Source: Ichthyophonus hoferi (Eukaryota; Opisthokonta; Ichthyosporea; Ichthyophonida; Ichthyophonidae). From it: DNA of 17,845 bases. Of the stretch, positions 13,301-17,845 are shown piece by piece. Location: contig NAOQ01000227.1 in NCBI GenBank assembly GCA_002751075.1, forward strand, positions 88,076-105,920, read 5' to 3'. The notes under the pieces were generated by a model. It had not been told where the DNA came from. It ran no database searches and saw only the letters and a program-made list of their open reading frames with translations. Positions within the stretch are counted from its first letter, which is position 1. Each line of letters begins with the position of its first letter. Made by a program: the position numbers and the translations under genes.

Positions 13301-16300
13301 GGAGACCTATTTCAATTAATTCACAGTTTTAAACTTTAAAGTTATAATTGGCATGTAAACCAATTGGAAGCATTGTTTTTCAATCAGTATTTTAAAATCA
13401 TACATAAATACACACACGCATAGATATAGATATATAGTTCATAAAAAAATGTTAATTTCAAGTTTTCTATATATATATAAATCATTATCCACATCTATAT
13501 TGCATATAACTTATAATATAGTGTAAGATTATAATTGTATTGACTCTTTCTTTACGTGTACAGAGGGGCTTATATTATGATTAGAATTATCTAAACATAT
13601 CAATATATGGTACGGTATGATAATACAGTGTATAGTATAGTATAATAGTACAGTATATGTTATAGTATGATAGTGTAGTACCTGTTATAGTATAGTATTA
13701 TAACATATACATAGTGCAATTTATACTCTAATACAGATTTGCCCAGGATTTAATAATTACCCTTATCATAGCTTGTACCTAATGCGTTATTTTTTTTTAA
13801 AAAAAACCCCCGTTTGTCAAATGATGAAACTAATAACATCGTCTTATTAATATTTATTGTTTAACACCATCCAATCAAACTATTAATATAACAACCAATT
13901 ATAGCAATGGTGAATGCAAAGATCCTAAATACACCAATCAAATACAATCCCGTCGTTGTCCCGAGTGTATGTGCTCTCTCTGGAGCCAATGGGATGCTTG
14001 TAATTGTCAGGTAAAAGATTGACTGGTATTATGGTGAGAATCTGCGGTATAATGGATAGATGATTGGTGAAAATAACTATAATGACATAATCGAATAGGC
14101 AATTACAGATTAAATATCATGGTTTTACGTTTTTATTGGTGGAATAAAGTTCCAGCCCACCATCAGATCTATTTTGCCTTATATAGTTACATGTAGTGTC
14201 TGCATATCCTGTTATGACGTATGTGATTTATAATGTTTATTTAAAATATTATGGTGTGCTCTGTTGGTGTGGTAACTGCCAGTGATTCTAGTCAAATAAT
14301 TAAATAATTAAATAATTAAATATCAAACTAGTAGAAAAATAACGTAGAAATACTAGATAGACATATGGAATTTTAACAAAATACCTTACTAATAGAAATA
14401 AAATAAGTGGCGTGTAGGGTACGGTAAGGTATGATAAGATATAATATGTTATGATATGATATATTATATTATACTATGTTATATACTATTATAATATATT
14501 ATATTATATTACGTTATCTCACCTTGATGGTCCAATAATTTAATTTGAAACCCTAACTATAAATCAGATCTAAAAGTAAATAACCAATAAGGTCTTAATA
14601 ACTTACTTTATTGAGACATCTTATTGGTTCCTTTCCTATAGACTACCAATACACAACGTCGAACTAGATGGTGTGGACTGGGTCGGGTCATATATGACCA
14701 TACGGGTCGATGTTTGATTGGTGCAATGAGGTCTATTACTATGGGCTCTTGTAACAGGTTGGTGATTAGGTCTTGTATTTTTTTATTTTAAGGTGCACTT
14801 TTTCTTTTTCAGGTTGTAATATTTTAATAGCTTTGCCTTTATTGTGTCAATCACATTTGTTTAATAGTACTGGAAGTTAAATTACAGTGCTGATTAATAT
14901 AAAAATATAGAATAATATATTCATATAAGATTGATATAGAAGTATAGAATAATATATTCATATAAATATGCAAAATGAAAGGGAAATCAAGAAATGGTTA
15001 AATATCTGGCAACGTAATATAAATATATAATGTTTACTATCATAGCATCAACCACTCACACTGTCTTTCCTCCTACTCGCAGTGTGGATGTGTTGCAGTT
15101 TGGGCTAGAGAGCTTACAATCCACCTTTAACCTTCTATCAGTATCCCATCTCTGTCTTCATACCATAGATCGCAGTGGGCCAATCAGCTTAGCTCCTTGT
15201 AATGGAAATCTCACTGGGAATTGGTTTATTCATCTGTATGTTTTGTTTTTATTACCTATTTTATTTTAACAGTTGAGTTTGCCTATTACTGGCTAATTTA
15301 GCTGTAATGCAGTTTGTTATTGAGGTTACAGGATTGGATACGCAAATATAATAAAGTCAGTGGGATTAATATAAACTTTTATACAATTAATCACAGAGGG
15401 TCAGACACAATCCGTAGCCGTTTTAGTGGGCAATGTATGAAGGTGTGCACTGGGAATGGTTGTCCGCACCCAATTATAACCGCTGATTGCGATGGTACAG
15501 CCAGTCAGGTAAAGGTTTTATTCAAGGCACTTGACCATTGTTGGGCCATTTTTGATTTTAAATATTATGTTGCAATTATTATTGGATATTATAAAATATT
15601 TGCATAGTTTTATGCTAGCATGTTTTATCCAAATATAACAAGTTTTGTTATTAATCGTTTTAATTTGGTTGGATAGTGTTTAACATGAGACTGATACTAA
15701 TGATTTATTATAATGTTTTGTTTTTGTTTGTTACTATATTATCAAGTAAAGATATTATAAAATTTTAACAAAGAAATGCACAGAATATATAAAGAATAAA
15801 ATATTTAAATGGAATACAATGACTGGCCTTTGTTATAAATACAGCCTTCTAGCCTGTAATGATAAGTAAGTCTATATTATAAAATTTTAATATGAAAATA
15901 AAACAAGAAAGTGTTTAAAGATATAAATTGGACGCACAAACACAGGTGTCACTAGACAGTCCACTTACATATTTATCTATTATTATGCAGAAATTTACCC
16001 TACGTCATGTAAGTGACTATCCTACTTCCAATTGGACCTGCACCAGGGACAATACTGTTTGTATGGTGGAGAATCACACACCGTGCAAGGGGACCAATAA
16101 GGCTACAAGTAAAGGAGAATGTGAGGCAAAGGTGAGCACTGAGTTTCGTGGGGGGTTTAAAATGTAAATAGGAAAGGTAATTGGATGATAAGGTAGAGGT
16201 GTATATATGTATATATATATAACTATATAGGTAAATATACATTTTACATTCTATAATTGTTACTATTAATATATAACTATAATACTTACTATAATATATA

Positions 16301-17649
16301 TATATATATATATACGTCTCTATGAATGAAGAGAGGGAAAAATAACAATATAAAAGATATTTCGGTGCGTGCGTTACAGTAAAATAACAATATAAAAGAT
16401 ATTTCGGTGCGTGCGTTACAGTAGATCTCTCCCTTATTTACTTTAACAAAACCGTATATTGTTAGAATTGCTGTTGGAATCCCATTGGTAGGACTATATG
16501 TAGCACCAATGGTCAGTCAATACTTGGGAATATCTCTCTAGATGGACTCAGCGAGACTAGGGGGCCATGTCCTACGGAAGAATGTAATAAAGAAGGTAGG
16601 CAGAGCTGTTATTAGTCGATCAGTTGGGTAGCGTAGGGTAGAATACCAGTACCATGTTACTTGGCTATACGTATTACTGTTATACTATTAGAGTATTATA
16701 TTATTATGTTATTTACATTGTTGGATATTATTGGTTATTGTAGATATTAAAGTGTTTGTATTATATATAAAAATAAATGGATATTTTAAATATATTATAA
16801 AATAGTATGTAACAAATCCATCTTCCTAGTAGTGTGTTTCAAAGCAAATAGAAATGATTGGCCTATATATATCTATACAACTGATTAACTAAATATTCAT
16901 CTAATTTTAAACTATATAATAACTATATTATAAAGTAGTTAAAACCAATAAAATATATATCAATATACAAATAAGTATTTATTTAAAAAATAAACACACT
17001 CGTACATAAACTAACTAATAACCAATCACGATCTCTAGTTATGGACGGGCAATGGTCTGATTGGTCCAATTGGGGAATTTGTAGTCCTTCATGTGGCAAG
17101 GGTCACTCTATTCGTACACGCACATGCACCAATCCAATGGCACGTAATGGAGGAAAGCCATGCGGAGGGAGAGGGAAAGAGATAAGGGACTGCCAATTAG
17201 AAGCGTGTGGTAAGTTGATTAGATAATTTCTTTTATATTAACCAGTGCATAGAATTATTTATACAGAAAAAATATATTTCTAAATAAATCTGGTCTATTC
17301 CTTTTCAGTTATTGGTTGATATATAAATATAAATGTACATAGCCAGTTATTTTTCTTCATTAAATATATACCCCCTAGTAATTGGCAAAAATAGCTGCAT
17401 TATCTATAATATACCCTAGCTAGCCCGGTACTTTGTCATTCTATTGGATACTGATTACTCATTAATGACTATATATAGTTATTGCACCTAAGTGGTCTGA
17501 TTGGACATCCTGGAGCACGTGCTCAGTTACGTGTGGTCAAGGAATGAAAGTACATACCAGATCTTGCAATAATATTACAACATTGACTTCAAAGTCTGCG
17601 TGTATTGGTCAAAGCGTAGAATATAAAGAATGTAACCAAGGCAACTGTG
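4201..17649 (+). CDS. secreted beta-helix / TSP1 / beta-trefoil / trefoil multidomain protein (18 exons, 3' end open)
   Basis: Spliced gene model join(4201..4383, 5444..5572, 6775..6929, 9139..9442, 10301..10382, 10574..10632, 10957..11082, 12000..12295, 12488..12653, 13008..13168, 13905..14010, 14642..14757, 15083..15235, 15313..15508, 15991..16131, 16466..16595, 17039..17209, 17479..17649). Every intron is GT-AG and the phase is carried without a stop through all 18 exons, giving about 948 residues (944 with the alternative acceptor of exon 14). Domains: signal peptide 1-41; right-handed beta-helix of the pectate-lyase superfamily type about 85-500; divergent TSP1-like modules at about 531-575 and 577-603; ricin-type beta-trefoil at about 604-750; P-type trefoil-like cluster 768-803; canonical TSP1 at 837-891 and 895-948. 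The start has a good context (G at -3 and +4) directly before the signal peptide. The protein should be extracellular and glycan-directed. The gene name and any enzymatic activity are unknown to me. It probably continues beyond the window. Confidence 0.85.
4384..5443 (+). other. intron 1
   Basis: A 1060-base phase-0 intron running from GTACGC to a CAAATAG acceptor. It is AT-rich, with no internal gene or mobile element that I can recognise. Confidence 0.75.
5444..5572 (+). CDS. exon 2: beta-helix N-terminal cap
   Basis: Encodes residues 62-104. It contains the lead-in FSFAGYKF and the motif PIFDVTNYG at 84-92. The latter matches the entry strand of pectate-lyase superfamily beta-helix proteins (family form: xxFDVxDYGA). 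The segment TFCDTG at 99-104 takes the place of the usual DDTxA turn that precedes the first helix. Phase 0 at both ends. Confidence 0.85.
5573..6774 (+). other. intron 2
   Basis: A 1202-base phase-0 intron, donor GTAATT, acceptor TTTATAG. Its 3' third (about 6340-6640) is a degenerate 5-base repeat tract, listed separately. Confidence 0.75.
6340..6640 (+). repeat. degenerate TATAG-type 5-base repeat, intron 2
   Basis: Irregular repetition of 5-base words such as TATAG, GTATA, GTATG and GTATT over some 300 bases. It has 5-base periodicity but many substitutions. The same type of tract recurs in introns 3, 5, 7, 10 and 11. Confidence 0.7.
6775..6929 (+). CDS. exon 3: first beta-helix turns
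   Basis: Encodes residues 105-156. FRAAIAAAQKNKGGVVYFPPGKY at 105-127 is read from the sequence in two parts: the helix FRAAIAAA and the strand GGVVYFPPGKY. The latter is the hallmark of the pectate-lyase superfamily beta-helix fold. NIIIRGAG at 149-156 is the next coil (family form: xxLRGAGxxxT). Ends in phase 2 at the strong donor GG/GTAAGT. Confidence 0.9.
7885..7965 (+). repeat. degenerate 5-base repeat, intron 3
   Basis: Five-base words of the type TGTTG, TATTA, CATTA, TATTT in register for about 80 bases. Related in period to the TATAG tracts of other introns. Confidence 0.5.
9051..9087 (+). repeat. 10-base tandem repeat GTAATTAATT
   Basis: Three near-perfect copies of GTAATTAATT plus a partial one, just after a run of T residues and about 50 bases before exon 4. 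Confidence 0.9.
9139..9442 (+). CDS. exon 4: beta-helix with inserted loop
   Basis: Encodes residues 156-257. It contains STVTYLTHDVTAGSD at 171-185 and FSVGDCFQIRY at 195-205. These resemble the strand and the GFxVGDxVxIR turn that follow the RGAG motif in bacterial relatives. CIKAINGNIVTTIAPQL at 239-255 resembles the later I-x-GNxITLxxPL strand. Starts with one base completing Gly156 and ends in phase 0 at AAG/GTAGTT. The join to exon 3 looks short compared with relatives. Confidence 0.8.
9443..10300 (+). other. intron 4
   Basis: An 858-base phase-0 intron, AT-rich with scattered (TA)n runs at 9660-9720. The acceptor is a clear TACCTGCAG. No embedded gene was seen. Confidence 0.7.
10301..10382 (+). 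CDS. exon 5: beta-helix coil
   Basis: Encodes residues 258-284 plus one base. VQKRFSITKFSPITNCGLEAMTIS (261-284) is consistent with the coil that in relatives reads xxxDPVVxxVGVExLTI. This small exon was recognised by family pattern and by its phase (0 in, 1 out) matching both neighbours. Confidence 0.75.
10383..10573 (+). other. intron 5, largely 5-base repeat
   Basis: A 191-base phase-1 intron, donor GTATGT, acceptor CCAATCCACAG. Most of it is the 5-base repeat tract listed separately. Confidence 0.7.
10400..10545 (+). repeat. degenerate ACAAT/ATAAC 5-base repeat, intron 5
   Basis: Words such as ACAAT, ATAAC, ATAAT and ATACA repeat in 5-base register. ACAATACAGTGCAAGACAAT occurs at about 10413-10432 and again near 10521-10541. 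The orientation is opposite to the TATAG tract of intron 2. Confidence 0.75.
10574..10632 (+). CDS. exon 6: beta-helix coil
   Basis: Encodes residues 285-304: AWKEFRGDFSHGASATMNY, after two bases that complete Ser285. At 59 bases it is the smallest exon in the model. The GDFSHGxxxxMNYGWNxVYM arrangement across the next splice fits the HxxExGYNxI region of relatives. Ends at a strong donor, TAT/GTAAGT. Confidence 0.7.
10633..10956 (+). other. intron 6
   Basis: A 324-base phase-0 intron with an ATTATCATAG acceptor. No recognisable content. Confidence 0.7.
10957..11082 (+). CDS. exon 7: beta-helix coil with conserved Trp
   Basis: Encodes residues 305-346. WNIVYMRYVKDSWIQEVEF at 306-324 matches the NxIxxxxxxxCWVRNVxx strand common to this beta-helix family. 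TCIALEFRANRY follows at 335-346. Phase 0 at both ends, donor TAT/GTAAGT. Confidence 0.85.
11090..11155 (+). repeat. GGTATAGGG repeat beside donor of exon 7
   Basis: Units of GGTATA and GGGTATA repeat directly after the donor GTAAGTATAAGTATATAG. It is G-rich on the coding strand. Confidence 0.85.
11350..11480 (+). repeat. 22-base minisatellite, intron 7
   Basis: The unit CTATATAAGGCTATTAGTGATA (shown here as CTATATAAGG plus CTATTAGTGATA) repeats about five times with drift. The three copies from about 11395 to 11462 are closest. More decayed relatives reach back to about 11235. Confidence 0.75.
11885..11993 (+). repeat. CCTAT/CCATA 5-base repeat at acceptor of exon 8
   Basis: Words CCATA, TCCTA, CTATA and CCCTA repeat in 5-base register for about 110 bases, right up to the acceptor ACCTTACAG. 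The tract is roughly the reverse complement of the donor-side tract at 11090-11155 and provides the pyrimidine-rich stretch. Confidence 0.85.
12000..12295 (+). CDS. exon 8: beta-helix core
   Basis: Encodes residues 347-444 plus two bases. GHCGVNVRRSYGVL (352-365), IN-x-RMDMHAGSPHTTLIDNV (396-415) and GNGGH (422-426) match the H-rich late coils of relatives (family pattern: RHHGxNVRxSxxxL, then DLHAxxPYxxLFDNxxxG). YVSWNFQ at 437-443 is the VxWNF strand. This is the best-conserved exon and the likely site of any ligand or catalytic residues, with candidates D400, H402 and H408. Confidence 0.9.
12296..12487 (+). other. intron 8
   Basis: A 192-base phase-2 intron from GTATGT to CATCTACAG. The frame of exon 8 stays open for 28 bases into it, but the splice is supported by the family match on both sides. 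Confidence 0.8.
12488..12653 (+). CDS. exon 9: beta-helix C-terminal turns
   Basis: Encodes residues 445-500. YNFWQRKGRGPNNFYMPVIIGTYNDPVKF reads across 456-484 (quoted here as YNFW, NNFYMPVIIG and DPVKF). This corresponds to the family's closing segment, with an NFWxxx strand, an FYxPxxVGxxG strand and the xVxF turn. ETVQLVESLGAPV follows. Ends in phase 0 at TTG/GTAAGG. Confidence 0.88.
12654..13007 (+). other. intron 9 with polypurine tract
   Basis: A 354-base phase-0 intron. Bases 12672-12780 are strongly purine-rich on the + strand (GAGGGAGG, GGTAAAGAGACTAAAGAG, then a GA run). A 7-base ACTAATT repeat lies at 12967-12990, and the acceptor is ATAATTAG. Confidence 0.75.
12672..12780 (+). 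repeat. polypurine tract with (GA)n, intron 9
   Basis: About 110 bases, mainly A and G on the + strand, ending in a GAGAGAGAGAGAG run at 12755-12765. It may influence splicing or form unusual DNA structure; this is inference only. Confidence 0.7.
13008..13168 (+). CDS. exon 10: linker and start of TSP1-like module A
   Basis: Encodes residues 501-553 plus two bases. SLFEAQVAFRKTGY at 503-516 is the end of the beta-helix region, as in relatives that end SLFExQLxxR. A short Pro/Gly linker leads into CDWSEWVGTCNGGFGVQRKT at 532-551, a TSP1 start with the WxxW motif (a site of C-mannosylation in known TSP1s). The donor is TG/GTCAGT; a nearby GTAAGC four bases later would break the frame of exon 11, so the former is chosen. 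Confidence 0.82.
13169..13904 (+). other. intron 10
   Basis: A 736-base phase-2 intron. It contains a TATAG-type repeat at 13600-13715 and a T9A8 palindromic run near 13790-13807. The acceptor is ACCAATTATAG. Confidence 0.75.
13600..13715 (+). repeat. degenerate TATAG 5-base repeat, intron 10
   Basis: GGTAC, GGTAT, TATAG and AGTAC words repeat in 5-base register, the same class as in introns 2 and 11. Confidence 0.7.
13905..14010 (+). CDS. exon 11: end of TSP1-like A, start of TSP1-like B
   Basis: Encodes residues 554-589. NGECKDPKYTNQIQSRRCPEC at 555-575 completes module A (cysteines at 554, 558, 572, 575). CSLWSQWDACNC at 577-588 opens module B with a second WxxW motif. The normal CSxTCG signature is replaced by ACNCQ, so the O-fucosylation site of TSP1 repeats is absent. 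Starts with one base completing Cys554 and ends in phase 0 at CAG/GTAAAA. Confidence 0.8.
14011..14641 (+). other. intron 11
   Basis: A 631-base phase-0 intron with a pyrimidine-rich acceptor (GGTTCCTTTCCTATAG). It holds a 9-base AATAATTAA repeat at 14295-14322 and a 5-base repeat tract at 14405-14515. Confidence 0.75.
14405..14515 (+). repeat. degenerate GTAAG/ATGAT 5-base repeat, intron 11
   Basis: GGTAC, GGTAA, GATAA, TATGA and TATTA words repeat in 5-base register for about 110 bases. Confidence 0.65.
14642..14757 (+). CDS. exon 12: end of TSP1-like B and first beta-trefoil lobe
   Basis: Encodes residues 590-627 plus two bases. TQRRTRWCG at 593-601 is the TSP1 arginine-rich strand. From about 604 the pattern changes to IYDHTGRCLIG and SITMGSCN (606-627), the first of three CL...C lobes of a ricin-type beta-trefoil. 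The domain border falls inside the exon. Confidence 0.78.
14758..15082 (+). other. intron 12
   Basis: A 325-base phase-2 intron with acceptor CTACTCGCAG. A 23-base direct repeat at 14906-14928 and 14943-14965 (period 37) lies in its middle. Confidence 0.75.
14906..14965 (+). repeat. 23-base direct repeat, period 37
   Basis: The string TATAGAATAATATATTCATA and its next three bases occur twice, identical over 23 bases, separated by 14 bases. Confidence 0.9.
15083..15235 (+). CDS. exon 13: second beta-trefoil lobe
   Basis: Encodes residues 628-678 plus two bases. HLCLHTIDRSGPISLAPCNG at 650-669 followed by GNW at 673-675 is the clearest lobe. It has the LCL strand, the L-x-x-C-N-G turn and a tryptophan in the place of the ricin QxW motif. 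N670-L-T is a glycosylation sequon. Phase 2 at both ends, donor CT/GTATGT. Confidence 0.82.
15236..15312 (+). other. intron 13 (shortest, acceptor ambiguous)
   Basis: At 77 bases it is the shortest intron. The acceptor at 15312 (ATGCAG) and one at 15324 (TTGAG) are both phase-compatible and differ by four residues. The better-looking sites at 15270 (TTTTAACAG) and 15331 (GTTACAG) would put a stop in frame. Confidence 0.6.
15313..15508 (+). CDS. exon 14: third beta-trefoil lobe
   Basis: Encodes residues 679-744 (or four fewer if the exon starts at 15325). RFSGQCMKVCTGNGCPHPI at 715-733 and TADCDGTASQ at 735-744 form the third lobe. DCDGTASQ-KF across the next splice gives a QxF in place of QxW. 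An additional cysteine pair (724, 729) is not usual for ricin lobes. Ends in phase 0 at CAG/GTAAAG. Confidence 0.82.
15509..15990 (+). other. intron 14
   Basis: A 482-base phase-0 intron, AT-rich, acceptor TATTATGCAG. No recognisable content. Confidence 0.75.
15991..16131 (+). CDS. exon 15: first half of P-type trefoil-like module
   Basis: Encodes residues 745-791, 47 codons, phase 0 at both ends. KFTLRH closes the beta-trefoil. Cysteines at 768, 776 and 788 start a trefoil-like cluster: VCMVENHTPC and then KGECEAK, which continues as NCCW in exon 16. Two sequons (N758-W-T, N772-H-T) are present. A strong internal donor, CAT/GTAAGTG at 16009, would leave an in-frame 18-base exon. Confidence 0.8.
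16132..16465 (+). other. intron 15 with 42-base tandem duplication
   Basis: A 334-base phase-0 intron with (TA)n runs at about 16205-16220 and 16295-16313 and an exact 42-base duplication at 16339-16422. The acceptor is TATTGTTAG. Confidence 0.75.
16339..16422 (+). repeat. exact 42-base tandem duplication
   Basis: Bases 16339-16380 and 16381-16422 are identical. The unit contains a locally GC-rich core (TTCGGTGCGTGCG) and ends in GTTACAGT, an acceptor-like string 44 bases before exon 16. Perfect identity implies a recent event, or an assembly artefact. Confidence 0.97.
16466..16595 (+). CDS. exon 16: second half of trefoil-like module and Cys tail
   Basis: Encodes residues 792-834 plus one base. 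NCCWNP at 792-797 and C803 complete the cluster C768-C776-C788-C793-C794-C803, close to the C-x9-C-x10-C-x4-CC-x10-C spacing of P-type trefoils. The tail GPCPTEECNKE (824-834) resembles the end of a TSP1 repeat without its front half. N813-I-S is a sequon. Ends in phase 1, donor G/GTAGGC. Confidence 0.75.
16596..17038 (+). other. intron 16
   Basis: A 443-base phase-1 intron with acceptor CACGATCTCTAG. No recognisable content apart from short (TA) runs. Confidence 0.75.
17039..17209 (+). CDS. exon 17: canonical TSP1 repeat C
   Basis: Encodes residues 835-891. It is a full TSP1 module: QWSDWSNWGICSPSCGKG (839-856), the RTRTC strand, then GGKPCGG and RDCQLEAC. It has overlapping WxxW C-mannosylation motifs and the C-x-x-S-C-G site used for O-fucosylation in known TSP1s. 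The exon is exactly 171 bases, phase 1 at both ends, the classic shufflable TSP1 exon. Donor G/GTAAGT. Confidence 0.95.
17210..17478 (+). other. intron 17
   Basis: A 269-base phase-1 intron from GTAAGT to CTATATATAG. Confidence 0.8.
17479..17649 (+). CDS. exon 18: canonical TSP1 repeat D
   Basis: Encodes residues 892-948. KWSDWTSWSTCSVTCGQGMK runs from 895 to 914, then HTRSC, SACIGQ and YKECNQGNC. It has the same WxxW and C-x-x-T-C-G motifs as repeat C. Exon size (171) and phase (1-1) are identical to exon 17, so the two probably arose by exon duplication. The donor G/GTGGGT is weaker. If it is not used, the frame continues GGCHWLKVTSSDV... and ends at a TAA at 17715-17717, which would make this the last exon. 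Confidence 0.92.
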
Positions 17650-17845
17650 GTGGGTGTCATTGGTTGAAAGTCACATCATCTGATGTTATTATGTTGTACT
17701 CTATTTATGAATATTAATCTTTTGCTATTTTTATTAGATATGATTGAATTTAATTTGTGACAGTTATTATCTCACGGCTTTGTAGCTATAATCTCAACTA
17801 TGTTTTGATGGCAGCCAATAATTACAAGCATAGAATTAAAAAAAA
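17650..17845 (+). other. intron 18 or 3' terminal sequence
   Basis: The 196 bases to the window edge hold either the start of an intron or the end of the coding frame (stop at 17715) plus a 3' UTR. No clear AATAAA signal was seen. Bases 17837-17845 are an A run in genomic sequence and do not prove a poly(A) site. Confidence 0.5.

Noticed and set aside
13785-13812. T-run followed by A-run and C-run, like a transposon end or terminator
   Set aside because: No matching inverted end or target duplication. Probably a simple homopolymer junction.
15259-15331. Stronger-looking acceptors at 15270 (TTTTAACAG) and 15331 (GTTACAG) for exon 14
   Set aside because: Both put a stop codon in frame given the phase-2 end of exon 13, so 15312 or 15324 must be used.
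16000-16242. Minus-strand frame with YIYIHIYTS
   Set aside because: Opposite strand of exon 15 plus a (TA)n run. A shadow frame.

Overview
The window is AT-rich animal DNA (about 70% A+T by eye) dominated by one long, intron-rich gene on the + strand. Extracellular modules typical of animals (thrombospondin type-1 repeats, a P-type trefoil motif) and GT-AG introns point to a metazoan, perhaps an early-branching marine invertebrate such as a sponge. That placement is inference; nothing here fixes the species.

Layout: 11-77 is a (TTA)n microsatellite. 723-950 holds a decayed piece related to bacterial/fungal 3-isopropylmalate dehydrogenase (LeuB). 951-4130 has no gene I can support. From 4201 to at least 17649 runs a gene I could assemble into 18 exons with consistent reading phase: about 944-948 residues, open at the right edge of the window. 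Its introns range from 77 to 2209 bases and are full of degenerate 5-base repeats.

The predicted protein is secreted. In order it has: a signal peptide (about residues 1-41); a right-handed beta-helix domain of the pectate-lyase superfamily type (about 85-500); two divergent TSP1-like modules (about 531-603); a three-lobed ricin-type beta-trefoil (about 604-750); a P-type trefoil-like cysteine cluster (about 768-803) with a short cysteine tail; and two canonical TSP1 repeats (835-948), each on a phase-1 exon of exactly 171 bases. A polysaccharide-binding or polysaccharide-cleaving fold of microbial type is thus joined to animal adhesion and carbohydrate-binding modules. The natural reading is an extracellular, glycan-directed protein (matrix, mucus, innate defence or digestion). 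I do not recognise it as a named gene, and no catalytic activity can be shown from sequence alone.

The most interesting points are this domain combination, the leuB-like fossil 3.2 kb upstream, the inverted repeats at the two ends of intron 7, an in-frame cryptic donor that would cut the trefoil module, and an excess of CCAAT/ATTGG words across 12.4-14.8 kb.
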